The notes beneath the pieces are model-generated. The model was given only the letters and a program-made list of their open reading frames with translations, ran no database searches and had not been told where the DNA came from. This document shows, piece after piece, positions 1-11,568 of a stretch of DNA of 64,000 nucleotides. A program made the position numbers and the translations under genes. Source of the stretch: Tetrastigma voinierianum (Eukaryota; Streptophyta; Magnoliopsida; Vitales; Vitaceae); NCBI GenBank assembly GCA_016808115.1, contig JAEQBH010001842.1:186001-250000 (forward strand), given 5' to 3'. Numbering within the stretch: position 1 is the first letter of the stretch; each line of letters opens with the position of its first letter.

Positions 1-487
1 AAACATAAAATGCTGAGAAACGATTAATTTCTTTGCTCTATTCACCGTAATTATAAATTTCTTGAATGTGTCATTTGTTTTTAAACACTAAATATATGCT
101 AAAAAAGAGAGATAGATGTGTTGAGAAAGGAGTTTCTAAAACAATTTGATGACCTGGCTTTTACTAGTAAGATAGTTTTGCTGCAAGACTGCAAATATGC
201 CACTGTGTATCTTATATTGAGCCTTCAATGAGATGTGCCTTTGTTGAAAGTGTGGTTTTGACAAATATGCGGTAGGAATTAATCCTTCTGCAATTAAATC
301 GACTCTGAATCAATCAAGCGTGGAACCCGGCGAAAATGGGAGTTTGATTTTTAATGTTATTACAGTAATACCAGCTGATTTTTGTACAATAGTCATACTA
401 TGAACAAAGGTTTCCAATTCTTCAGATGTTTGATTTGTTAAAGTATCTTTTTGATTTTCTAGATTTGCTATTCTAAGATTCATATGT

Positions 488-566
488 GTAGTACAAATGT
501 TTAAAAACATTTGTACTACAACACTTAGAACACTTAGTTTTTAAATGTTTAAAAATTAAGTGTTGT
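488..566. repeat. Perfect palindrome plus second inverted repeat
   Basis: Positions 488-502 and 505-519 form an exact 15-bp inverted repeat with a 2-bp spacer (arm GTAGTACAAATGTTT). Overlapping its right edge, ACAACACTTA at 518-527 pairs with TAAGTGTTGT at 557-566. The two hairpins could be the end of a small foldback or MITE element, but no target-site duplication was identified. Confidence 0.6.
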
Positions 567-610
567 GAAAATGGATTTGGGTTCATTATTATTATTATTA
601 TTATTAAATC

Positions 611-1120
611 ATGGCAATGAAAAATATGCATATACTCACATTTATGATGCCTATTGAATTTGTTACACTGTTTAAAGTACTTCTATTAACTGTACAAGGC
701 ATATGAACTAAGAGTACATGTGGTGTACAAGTTTACTTTTTTTCAAGGATTTCAATTGATTTTTAAAAACTCGATTGATTATTTCCTTAGTTGAAAGATG
801 GAGAATATTTTTTCATAAATATTGCTTTATCTCAAACTTATCCTATCCATTTTTTTAATCTCGTACATATTCATTTTATAAACACTTTAATTATAATTTA
901 TGAAAAAATAGATTTCGGTTCTTTTTCTTTTTCTTCTGAACTATAAAAATGAAAACATGTCTATACTCACATCTAGTACCGAGACCTATGATATTTGTTA
1001 CAATGTACAAGATATTTACACTGATTGTACAAGGTATTTGAACTAAATGTACAAGGAGTAGTACAAGCCTACTCTTCTAAGGATTTCAATTGATTTTAAA
1101 AACAATTGATTATTTCCTTA
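611..1120. repeat. Diverged direct repeat, two ~180-bp copies
   Basis: Copy 1 (611-790) and copy 2 (942-1,120) share the same ordered blocks: TATACTCACAT, ATTTGTTACA, a TGTACAAGG-type block followed by TTGAACTAA or TGAACTAA, then AAGGATTTCAATTGATTTT and GATTATTTCCTTA. Copies are separated by about 150 bp of AT-rich DNA. No coding potential. Confidence 0.6.
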
Positions 1121-2586
1121 ACCCAAGAATCAAGGACATTCCTAATATTGCTTGATCTCCCACTCATCTCACACTAATTAAGATTTTTATACTTTTTAAT
1201 TTGAAAAGCTTATAGCATAAATGTATACTAGGTTATAAAATATATGTGTGCTAAATATGACATCCACTAACGCATATGAAGAATGTACTAGGTTGGTGTA
1301 ATAACATATGACCTAGGAAAGAGATTTAAGATAAAAAAAAAATTCAAATTATGTAAGTTTGTACATCTCTAGTACACCTAGTACGTTTACATTATACAAC
1401 TAGTGTAATCACCTTATACATTATAACAAACTTCTATTTTTTGCTATTAAAGGCAAGTATACTCGTGTTTCTACATAAGTTTTGAAATTATGTATAAATA
1501 AAAATAAAACTTAATATTAAACAAAATTAAATATCTTCAATTTTATTTAATTTTATTTAATAAAAAATTAATAATAATAATTTAAATATTAAAGTTTGAT
1601 AACAATATTTGAAATTAGAAGTAACAATGTTCAAAATTAAAAGTAATAATATTCTTATAAAATTAATAATACTTTGTTACTTTTAGTTGTGTCGTTACTT
1701 TCATTTGTAACACATTTACTTTTAATTTTATTCACTTTCAAAATATTAATTTTAAAATTAAATATTAAATGATTATTACTAATTTTTTGTTAAATAGTTA
1801 ATGTTTAACTATAGAAATATTGTTTCAAAAAAAAAACTATAGAAATATAAATACTTATTTTATATTTATTACTTATTACTATAGTGAATATATTTGTATA
1901 TTAAAGTCAATTTACTTTATTATAGTTATTCCATAAAACAAAAATAATAAAGAAAATAATAAATAATAAATCAATAAAATTTTAAATTAATATTTTTTTA
2001 TTAATTAAAATTTCATTGTGAGTGAAAATGATATATTATCTTATAAAATTAATTAAAATTATAAAATTTAATTTATGGAAAAGCACCAAAAATATCTGAG
2101 GACTAATTAAAAAAAAGGAAGCAGGGTTGGTTGGGAGGTGGGCCACCGGGAGTGAAAAGAAAAATACAAAAAAAAAAAAGGGAAGGTTGGGTTTTTATGG
2201 AAGTTGGGCATATGGTGGTGTTGGTTAGGAAGATGACATTTTTGTCTCTTCAAAATATGTCATTAGGCTTAATTTGAGTGATTTTTATGGATTCTTTATT
2301 AAATATGTGTACTCATCTACACTTGAAACATAATTCCCTCTTTTTTATTCTCCTTGTCATATCCTTATTGTTAATGTAATCCCACTCACACGTACTTCAC
2401 TTTCTGTTTAACATTATGTTTTCAATTTATTAGAAGTTCTTCATCTATTAGTATTTTTTTTTTATTGTTATCCTAACAATTTCTTTGCTCCTTTTGATAA
2501 TCTATTAGGCTATTTAATCTTTAACTCGTTTAAAAAAGGTCTAGTCCATTATGTCTAACCCACATAAGCCCACTCAAGCCCATCCA

Positions 2587-2682
2587 TTATATTCCAACTT
2601 ATCTACTTAGATCCAACTTATTAGGTCTAACCCGTTTAAGCACACTTAGACTCAGCTCATTATATTCCAACTCATCTACGTA
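2587..2682. repeat. Short tandem-like repeat flanking the hAT element (left side)
   Basis: Two units of the form CATTATATTCCAACT(T/C)ATCTAC, with connecting TTAGGTCTAACCC-type sequence, occur at about 2,587 and 2,659. Related units recur immediately beyond the other end of the hAT element, at about 26,516-26,610. The simplest reading is that the transposon inserted into a pre-existing low-copy array. Confidence 0.55.
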
Positions 2683-4299
2683 GTCCCAAGGAACAAAATT
2701 TTGATTTTTTCGGCCGAAATATCGGTTATTGGCCAGCCCTGACACAATATTTTCGGTTGGCCAAAAAATGGAGGAAAAATCGCATAAATATTGATGAAAT
2801 ATCGAAAATTCCCAATATTTCGATGAAATTTCGAGATTGGGAGACGCGCTCGTCAGGGCCAATTTTTTCAAAGAATCGTCAATATATCAGTGATATATCA
2901 TCGATTTTTTGCCCATTTTGAAAAAATCGGCTGTGATCTGGACCATCAAGATTTTGTCATGATATGATCCAACGGTCCAAATTTAGTTCATCTTTTTAAA
3001 TGCATCCAATAGCTATATTTTTTATTCAACGGTTGATTTTAAATGTGAAGCTTGATCTAACGGTTCATAATGATTTGCAGATATGTGATGATTCAGCGGT
3101 CGAGATTTGAGCCAAAAATCGAATCAGTTTGTTAGAAATAAATCATGGCGGTTTGACAATCCAATGGCTATTTTGACTCCAAAAATTCTATAAATACCCC
3201 TAAAATCATACAATTTCATTACAAACTCATCCATCCACATCCAAGCTCCATTTGACTTTCAAATTATTTTTTCTTTGTTCTTTATCTTAATATTTTGAAG
3301 ATTTTGGTTTTTAAGGTTTTAATTATAACAAATACAAGGACAATTAAAATTATGTTTCTTTAATGAATTAATTTTTGTATTTATGCATATTTATTTTTTT
3401 ATTGTATCTTGGTTTTATTTTAGTGTTGAGAGTTTATAATAATAAATATTTTTATACTATAGTTTTATTTTGGTTTAATTTAATAATAAATTAAGTTAGA
3501 TATAATGTTTGAAACTTAGATATTACACATCCTACTATTAAACAATTACAATTATTTAATGTTATAAATTCAGATCTTTTTAAATATCTTAACAATATTA
3601 TTTTAGTTCATAATATTACTAACTAATATAATTTTTAGTTAATTAATTACATTAGTTATTTAGTTAAAATTAAATTTGAAACATTTTTATCTTTGTAATC
3701 TTATTTTAGTAATTTGGAAACATAATACGTACGTTAAATTTTAGTTATATAATATTTGAAACTTAGTTATAACTATTTAATGTTAGAAATTTAGATCTTG
3801 CTTGGAATATCTTAATAATATTATTTTTAGTTCGTAATATTCTTAACTATTATTATAATTTTTAGTTAATTAATTATATTAGTTATATTAGTTATTTAGT
3901 TAATAGTACATTAAATTTGAAACATATTTATACTATAATCTTATTTTAGTTATATAATGTTTGAAACATTTTTATACTATAATCTTAATTTGAAACATAT
4001 TACTTACATTAAATTTTAGTTATATAATGTTTGAAACTTAGATCTTAGACATATTACTAAACAACTATAATTATTTCATGTTAGAAACTTAGATATATGT
4101 AAATATCATAATAATATTAAATAACATATATATTATAATATTAAATTATTATATTGATATCAAGTTTAAATTAAGTTAGATATCATGTTAGAAACTTAGA
4201 TCTTACTTTTATGTTAACTTACATTTATATAATGTTATTATAATTATATCACATTATATTATCGCATTGATTAATTTCATTTCGATAAAATCGCATGTG

Positions 4300-4610
4300 T
4301 TTATAGGATCATTAGTGATGGGAAGTAAGATCCTGCATGGAGGTATTGCACATCTTTGGAGGAAAATAAAAATGGAACAATTTGCAATTATTGTGATTTA
4401 ATGATAAAAAGTGGTGGAATTACTCACTTAAAGTTTACTTTGTCAGCTGTCTGGATCACTTATTCGAATCTTAGGGTGTCGAATCTGTAGTACATAAGTA
4501 AAACAAAGAAATAAAAGCAACTTTTAGAACATAAAAGTAAAACAAAGCGAAAAAAGCCGCTGATATGGAAGAAATTCGGTACAAATTCTGAGAGCGCGTG
4601 GGAGAAAGAG
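4300..4610 (+). pseudogene. hAT transposase N-terminal BED zinc-finger exon, broken
   Basis: Translated with the frame at 4,312, the exon reads a BED-type finger: DPAWRYC, then the CNYC cysteine pair, then GGITHLKFTLS. The first His ligand is kept (THLK) but the second is replaced by Thr (FTL instead of the usual FHL). An in-frame TAA precedes DPAW. Downstream, MEEIR and ERVGE-type residues lead to the insertion point. These residues continue directly into the segment beginning at 13,878 on the far side of the Tekay element, showing that the two were one exon. BED fingers bind DNA in hAT transposases. Confidence 0.75.
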
Positions 4611-6896
4611 TGTAACACCAAAATATACCATAGCAGTTTCATAACATGTTTTAGGGTGTAAAATAAGTTAAAATTATATTTTTCCGGAATTTATATTGTT
4701 AAGAACAAAAAATGATAAAACCGAAATTTATACAAGAATCAAGGGTAAAATAGTAATATGTCATATTAAGGACTCAAGGGTCATAAGAGAATAAGTTTAT
4801 ATGTCATTATAAAATATTTGATAAGTAGAAGCGTAAATGAAAGATAAATGAAGGACTTTAATGCAAAAAAATGGAAAACTTAACAAAAATGACAAGCCAA
4901 ACATGGCCTTATGAAAGAATAAGAGATAAGACCAAACTTGGTCTTATATATTTATCCTTTGGGTTTGAGAGCTTAGGGGGTTATAGTTGAGAGAAGAAGA
5001 GAAGAGTTGGTGATTTTGCTCCATTTGATCAAGGATTTTGATGATCAAGAAGAAAAAGGAAGAAGAAAAAAAAGAAGAAAAAAATTAAGGTATGAAAATT
5101 AAACCTAAAACCCTTTTTGATGATGTTTGGGTTTGGGGAAAACCCTAACTTTGCATAATAATTATGGTTGTTGGTCTCAGCTCAATTATGTGGTTGTTTG
5201 AGTTGGTTGTAGTCCTCAATTGAGGAATGTTTGTGTAAAGAAAAAATTGGGGTTTTAAGGGAGATGCTGTCAAAAATTTTCCAATTTTGTCTTGGCCATA
5301 ACTTGGCTATCACCAATCCAAATTGAGTGATTCAAATTTTTTGATAAACTAAACTTCTAGGAGAACAAATCTCCCTGAAATAATTGTATTCAAATTTAGA
5401 CCCCATTTAACCCAGAAAATTCATCAAAGTAAAGCTCTGTTTTTGGGTAGTTTCTGGTTTATTTTGATATAACTTTATGGGTTAGGCCATAACTTGGCCA
5501 TAACTCGGCCATAACTCATCCAAATTGAGTTATTCAAATTTTTGGGTAAACTAGACTTCTAGAATAACAATTTTTTTGAAATAAGTATATTCAAATTTGG
5601 ATCTCATTGGACCTAGAAAATTTGTCAAAATGAAGCTCTATTTTCGGGCAGTTTAAGGTCTATTTTGGTATAGCTTTAGTGTTTAGGCCATAACTTGGTC
5701 ATCACTCATCCAAATTGAGTTATTCAAATTTCTGGGTAAATTAGACTTCTAGGAGAACAAATCACCTTGAAATAAATATATTCAAATTTAGACCCCATTG
5801 CACCCAGAAATCCATCTAAAGGGAGCTTTATTTGCAAGAAATATTTTGGTATAAAGAGAATACTGAGAACATGATCATATAAAAATGCTTGATTTATAAT
5901 TATATGTATAAAGGAATGCATGCAGAAGTATCTCATGTGAATACATGTGATTGACATTATCCATGTATATGAGATGTGCATAGCTTGTACATGAATAAAA
6001 ATGTAATAAGATTAATTGTTTGCATATGTCCTCGGGTAGATGGATAGGTAGGCATGCCTATAAGGGATTACATGATATAGTTGGCTCCTTTTGGGTCATT
6101 ACAGAGGCTCCGTTTGGGTCATTACAGAGGCCTAGTTTGAGGTCGATACATTACCGGGATCAACATTTGGCTGTGAATATAGTAGCCCGGATACATACGG
6201 TTTATACCGTTTCCACTTCTTGGAATATGCGAGGCGAGACACAGATGAGATAAAATGATTGAAATGGTTATAAAGACACTTAACATGAAAACAATGATGT
6301 GAATTGAAAAAATATGATGAAATTTACAGTAAAATAAAAAGTACTATGTATTATGAAGAATGAACTTGAGAACTCTAATAAATGACATAGTGTACAAGTA
6401 GTCGGATATATGAACAACTAATGTGCAAATAGGAATTGTATTAATTATATATTGTTATTGAGGACCACTACAAGTGGTCATATATGTTATATGTTTCCCA
6501 CTAAATTATAAGCTTAACACGAGTGTTTCATCCGTGTAGCACTGAAGATGACATCTCAGTTATACGACACATAGGAGGGTCAACACAATAATAAGAGTCA
6601 ACATTTATAGGTTGCTACCTCTGATTTTGAATATGTACATGTAAAGCTTTTTTTCATAATAGGACTTGTATATGTATAAGTCAATGGGACTCGGATATTT
6701 GTATAGGACATTATGAACACCATTATGGTGATAGTGTTAAAAGTTTTATTTCCTTATGGATTAAGTTTAAGTTATATTCTGATACATTCAGTTATATTTC
6801 GAAATTGGTCCACTAATGTCAGTAACTCAGGTAAAAGAGTCTTAGTCCCATGTCGCGTTCCCCTCTTCACTTTAGGCGAGGTTGGGGCACAACAGA
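4611..6896 (+). repeat. 5' LTR of the Tekay-like element
   Basis: Starts TGTAACACC and ends near GGGGCACAACA, just before the primer site. It aligns end to end with 11,569-13,872. It contains three spaced copies of a CCAAATTGAG(T/G)(T/G)ATTCAAATT module at about 5,318, 5,520 and 5,710, plus a local duplication of a TTTGGGTCATTACAGAGGC-like unit at about 6,089-6,132. Confidence 0.85.
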
Positions 6897-6900
6897 TAAG

Positions 6901-6911
6901 TGGTATCAAAA
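6901..6911 (+). other. Primer-binding site (tRNA-iMet type)
   Basis: TGGTATCAAAA lies a few bases after the 5' LTR. The plant initiator-Met site is normally TGGTATCAGAGC, so this copy has mutated at the GAGC portion. Position and sequence together support it as the minus-strand priming site. Confidence 0.7.
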
Positions 6912-7008
6912 CGAGGTTTGAAAGCGACTACGGCATAGAGTATAGGATGAAAAGCATGTACGGTAATATGTTGGCCTATTAGTGTCCTTTGTGGCTTGTT
7001 TTGTATAG

Positions 7009-8236
7009 ATGGATCACCCTTCAAATTCAGTTAAAGAAGCAACGGAGAGTGTTAACCCAGGAGATCAGGGGTTACCTTCTGAATCTGTCAGAAGTGAAAG
7101 TTATGCTCCCGTAGAGCTAAATGAAGCTTTGCTGAAAATATATTAGGACATGGTTCGCATATTGGAAAGATTGATAGCTCCTAAAGCCCCGATAGACATG
7201 ATAAAGAGACATGAGGCTGAGGAATTCCATGGGTCAAACATGGAAGAGTCTGATAAAGCTTAATTTTGGTTAGAAAAACTGCAAAGGTTAATGGAGGAGA
7301 TGAGATGTCCTCCCGATCAAAAAGTAACCTGTGCAATTTCTTTATTACAAGGTAGTGCTTATGATTGGTGGAAGTTAGTGTTGAGGAGTTCGAGACTTCC
7401 AGATCTCATATCATGAGAATTTTTCGTCCAAGAGTTCAAGGCCATATGTCTACGATATGTCTGAGAGCTAAATGGACGGTTCACGGGTGAAGCAAAGGAA
7501 CTTATCCGTGGCTGAATATGAGAAAGAATTTAGCCACCTAAGTAAGTACGCGCCTAAATCGGTCCTCATCGAGGCATTTCGGTGTAAGCAATTTGAGGAT
7601 GGACTAAATGAGTCCATAAAAAGGTATTTAGCACCTGTTACTTCTTTTCAACAGGTGTATTTCTATTAGTTGGTGCAGGCTGCGATGAAAGTAGAAATCG
7701 AGTTAAGCGAGAGAAAGGTTCGGAAGAGGAGTTATCAGAAGTTGCTTCTTCCTCCTCGGGTAAAAGAGGTAAAGAGTCTCAAAGCGAGTCGGTCACGAGG
7801 AGTTTTGCCACAAAGGAAAGAGGCCAATGATCTGATGGTATCTAGTACTAGTAGAGGCATGTCAACAGGACAATAAGAAGTCCCGGAGTGCCCTCATTGC
7901 CATAGACGACATTTGGGTGTTTGCAGATTATTAATAAGAGGATGCTTCAAGTGTGGAAGCACATATCATTTTATAGCGAATTGTCCCAAAGAGTCAGGGG
8001 ATAGTAGAAGTATGCAAGGAAGTGGCAGAGGGAGATATGTTACACCACCTTCGACTCGGGATCGAGTTAAGGGTCGAGGTGGCCCGTTTCAACATAGAGG
8101 ACGTCGAGGTATAGTGTCAGAGACTGTGGACTATCCTATGCTTACAGCTCTAGCCCAAGCTTATGCTATGAGAGCTCTTAAAGATCAGGATGGACCAGGG
8201 GTGATTGCGAGTAATTTCACCCTTTATAATACATAA
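7009..8236 (+). pseudogene. gag of the Tekay-like element, broken
   Basis: The frame opens with ATG at 7,009 (MDHPSNSV). It carries a retrotransposon gag core with DWWKLVL at about 7,360-7,380, RNLSVAEYEKEF at about 7,500 and a CCHC zinc knuckle CFKCGSTYHFIANC (about 7,943-7,984) followed by basic, Gly/Arg-rich sequence. In-frame stops at about 7,144, 7,261 and 7,416 and at least one frameshift near 7,470 break it. Gag would form the particle and bind RNA. Confidence 0.85.
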
Positions 8237-8750
8237 ATACATGCTTTGATAGATCCTGGATCTACACATTCCTATATCTGCATTGAACAATTGAGTGATA
8301 AATTGCCATCAGTAGAACCTTTGGCATATGACATCCTTGTTACTAGTCCCCTGGGGCATAGTGTTAGAGTCAACCGAGTGTATAAGAATTGTCCCCTAAC
8401 AGTTCATGATAGAGAGTTCTTGGTGGACCTAATTGTTTTACCCTTCCATGAATTTGATTTGATTTTGGGAATGGATTGGTTATCCAAACATCGGGCTATA
8501 GTTGATTGTGATAAGAAAAAAGTATTGCTTAAATGTTCCGCATGTCAAAGGTAACAGTACATGGTATCCGATCTGAGGCAGTGTCAAATGTAATTTCAAT
8601 TATGCAAGCCCGAAGTTTTCTTATAAAAGATTGTGAAGCCTTTTTGGCTTTGGTACTTGACTCAAAAATGGAACAAGTGAATTTAGAAAAGATTCTTATG
8701 GTCAAGAAATTCCTTGATGTGTTTCCCGAGGAATTACGGGAATACCACTG
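8237..8750 (+). pseudogene. Retrotransposon aspartic protease region
   Basis: The frame at 8,246-8,554 reads IDPGSTHSYI, the active-site loop of Ty3/gypsy proteases (D-P/S-G-S/A-T), and later LILGMDWLSKH, the typical C-terminal protease motif. It follows the gag zinc knuckle directly. A frameshift near 8,540-8,550 moves the linker towards RT (KILMVKKFLDVFPEEL) into another frame. Not functional. Confidence 0.85.
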
Positions 8751-9470
8751 AAGAAGTAAATATGTTGTCAGTGGTACATGGAATTACTCCAATTTCTAGG
8801 GCACCCTACAGTATAGCTCCAACTGAACTAAAAGAGTTAAAGACTCGACTACATGAGCTATTGGACAAGGTTTCATCCGACCTAGTGTATCACCCAGGGA
8901 TGCGGCGATTTTATTTGTTAAAAAGAAAGATAGCACTCTTCGGATGTGCATTGATTATCGGCAAATAAATAAAGTAACAATGAAAAATAAATATTCGTTG
9001 TCGAGAATAGAATATCTATTTGATAAGTTGAAAGGTCAAGCGTCTTTTCAAAAATAGACTTGCAATCGGGTTATTATCAATTCCAGGTGAAAGATGTTGA
9101 TGTCCCAAAAACAGCCTTTAGAACCCGTTATGGTCATTATGAGTTTTTGGTAATGCCATTTGGGTTAACTAATGCACCGGCTGCATTTATGGATTTGATG
9201 AATAGGGTTTTCCACCCTCATTTGGATCAGTTTGTAGTGGTATTCATTGATGACATCCTGGCGTATTCTAAAGATGCACATGAACAGTATTTGAGGCTAG
9301 TATTACAAATTCTAAGAGAGAAACAGTTATTTTCAAAATTAATTAACGTGATTTTTGGCTTAAGGAAGTGTCATTCCTAGGCCACATTGTATCTGCAGAG
9401 GGTATAGAGTTGACCCTGCAGGTGAAGCGATTATGAAGTTGGAAACAGCCTCGAAATGTAATCGGGTGAA
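8751..9470 (+). pseudogene. Reverse transcriptase domain, broken
   Basis: Motifs appear in family order: GITPISRAPYSIAP at about 8,780-8,820, then LQSGYYQ, KTAFRTRYGHYEF, VMPFGLTNAPAAF, and the catalytic FIDD in VVVFIDDILAYSK at about 9,235-9,275. FIDD holds the two catalytic aspartates in the Ty3/gypsy form of the YxDD box. Frameshifts near 8,900 and 9,055 and a break after about 9,380 destroy the protein. Confidence 0.88.
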
Positions 9471-9990
9471 GTTTCTTAGGTTTAGCAGGATACTATCGAC
9501 GGTTTGTAAAGGAATTTTCCATCATAGCATCTTTGCTTACAAAGTTACTCCGAAAAGGGGTAAAGTTCGAGTGGGATGACAAGTGTCGATCAAGTTTTGA
9601 ACAATTAAAGAAAATATTGGTTGAAGCGCCAGTGTTGCTCAGCCTACTTCAGGTAGAGAATATGTTATGTATAATGATGCGTCAAAAATTGGTTTGGAAT
9701 GTGTATTGATGCAAGATGGAAAAGTGGTTGCATATGCCTCCAAACAATTAAAACCACATGAGCAGAAGTATCCCACACATGATTTAGAGTTGGCAGCCGT
9801 AGTGTTCATTTTGAAAATATGGCGACACTATTTATATGGTGAAAAATGTAGAATCTTTACAGATCACAAGAGTCTCAAGTACCTGCTGACTCAAAAGAGT
9901 TGAATTTGAGGCAACGGAGGTGGTTAGAGTTGTTTAAAGATTATGATTGCATAATAGACTACCACTCCGACAAAGTTAATGTGGTAGGAT
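9471..9990 (+). pseudogene. RNase H domain, broken
   Basis: FLGLAGYYRRFVK-like connection sequence at about 9,470-9,515 precedes the RNase H reading at 9,667-9,903. That reading contains YNDASKIGLECVLMQ, VVAYASKQLKPHEQKYPTHD, LELAAVVFILKIWRHYLYG and FTDHKSLKYLLTQ. The usual catalytic Asp/Glu positions are recognisable. The domain ends in a stop just after LTQKS at 9,901. Confidence 0.87.
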
Positions 9991-10049
9991 GCTTCTGCGG
10001 GGAAGACGTGGCAGCGTTGTCACTTCAACGCAGTGATTGGAGACTAGCG

Positions 10050-11320
10050 AGAGAAAGGTGAACTTTATTAAGCTCGATTAAAAAGCACAACTTTGATTTA
10101 AAACAAATGATTATAGATGTTCAGAAAAAGGATGAAGAGATGAAGAAAAAGGTACAATTGGTCAGAGATAATGACAAGACTGATTTTTCAATAAGAGAAA
10201 ATGGAAGTTTTTATTTTCAGAATAGATTATGTGTGCCAGAAGATAATGAGCTTAAGAAAAAGTTATTACACGAAGCTCATAACTCAGTGTTTACCATGCA
10301 TCCTGGAGGTAACAAGATGTATCGGGATTTGAAACAGTACTATTGGTGGAGAGGAATGAAAAGAGATGTGACAAATTGTGTGTCTAAGTGTTTGACGTGT
10401 CAGCAAGTAAAAGCTGAACACCAAGTGCCATCAGGTTTGTTGAATCTCATTCCAATTCCAAAATGGAAATAGGATAATATAGATTTGGATTTTGTGTCTG
10501 GTCTTCCTCTCACGCAAAAGAAGTATGATTCAATATGGGTGATAATTGATAGACTCACAAAGTCGATCCATTTTATATCAGTCAGGATTGACTATTCTAT
10601 GGGTTGACTAGCTAAGCTATATGTGGATGAGATTGTCAGATTGCATGGTGTTCCATTATCTATTGTGTCAGACCAAGACCCAAGATTTACGTCCAGATTT
10701 TGGAAGGAATTACAGTTAACCTTAGGTACTAGGCTGAATTTCAGTACAACATTCCATCATGAATAGGTACAGACCCGATGAGAGGTTGATTTAAGTCTTT
10801 CAGATATGCTTAGGGGATATGTAATGGATTTACGGGGGGAGTTAGGATAGGTATGTTCCATTAGTGGAATTTGCCTATAACAACAGTTATCAAGCAAGCA
10901 TTGGCATGACACCATATGAAGCTTTGTATGGCTGGAGATGTAGAACTTCGATATGTTGGACAGAATTAAATGAGCATAAGGTGATTGGTCCAGACATAGT
11001 AAAAGATATAGAAGAGAAAGTTCAGGTTTTTCGGCAAAGGTTAAAAGTTGCTCGTGATCGACAAAAGTCATATGCCGATTTGAAGAGGAAAGATATTGAA
11101 TATGAAGTGAGTGATAAAGTGTTCCTAAAGGTATCCTATGGAGGAAAATTGATTAGGTTTGAGAAGAAGGAAAGTTTGAGTCCAAGATTCATCGGTTCGT
11201 ATGAAATTTTAGAAAGAGTAGGACCTGTAGCCTATCGGTTGGCTCTTCCTCTAGAGCTGACGAAGCTACATGATGTCTTCCATGTGTCCACGTTGAGGAG
11301 ATATAGAAAAAGATGAATCG
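10050..11320 (+). pseudogene. Integrase: H2C2 finger, catalytic core and C-terminal region, broken
   Basis: The H2C2 zinc finger (HEAHN then H, CLTCQ) is read at 10,107-10,472. The core then shows DFVSGLP, IIDRLTKSIHF, and SDQDPRFTSRFWKEL with the second catalytic Asp at about 10,670. Stops and frameshifts at about 10,470, 10,606, 10,760 and 10,780 interrupt it. The frame reopens at 10,864 with EFAYNNSYQASIGMTPYEALYG and ends with KLHDVFHVSTLRRY at about 11,300. Confidence 0.87.
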
Positions 11321-11550
11321 TATATCTTGCCCGTACAAGATGTACAAGTGTAATCAGATTTCTCATATGATGAAGAACCAAAAGCTATTCTAACTTGAGA
11401 GATAAAACAGTTGCAGAACAAGCAAGTGCTATTAGTGAAAGTGCTCTTGCAACACCATGGCAGAGAGAAAGCTACTTAGGAACCAGAAGCAACTAAGAGG
11501 GCACAGTACCCTCAACTCTTCAGTTCAGGTAATAATTTCGAGGGCGAAAT
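11321..11550 (+). pseudogene. Chromodomain-like tail of the polyprotein
   Basis: After the integrase tail, the translation shows PKAILT, KQLQNKQVLLVKVLLQHHG, a stop-interrupted EPEATKRAQYPQLF block, and an FEG end. This spacing and wording (PxxIL...LRNKxxxxVKVxWxxH...EATWE...YPxLF) is the chromodomain signature of Tekay/Del chromoviruses. It targets integration to chromatin. It is the main reason for assigning this element to the Tekay clade rather than to a non-chromovirus lineage. Confidence 0.72.
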
Positions 11551-11568
11551 TCTTTAAGGGGGGAGAGT

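Larger units (their letters stand above)
1..2586. other. AT-rich intergenic DNA, no gene seen
   Basis: No reading frame here resembles a known protein; the 66-codon minus frame at 310-510 has no recognisable motif. The stretch holds a hairpin cluster near 488-566, a diverged direct repeat (611-790 and 942-1,120), ATT microsatellite at about 589-605, and homopolymer-rich DNA. A less AT-rich patch at about 2,100-2,280 is not assignable. Confidence 0.6.

Noticed and set aside
2599..2871. 90-codon minus-strand frame at the hAT left end
   Set aside because: Covers the flanking repeat and subterminal hAT repeats; composition explains it.
6713..6982. 89-codon frame at the end of the 5' LTR, with a related frame at 13,699-13,896
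   Set aside because: The frame recurs because the LTR is duplicated. It runs through the LTR end and primer site, which is inconsistent with a gene.
10757..11071. 104-codon minus-strand frame
   Set aside because: Antisense to integrase sequence of the Tekay-like element; no independent support.
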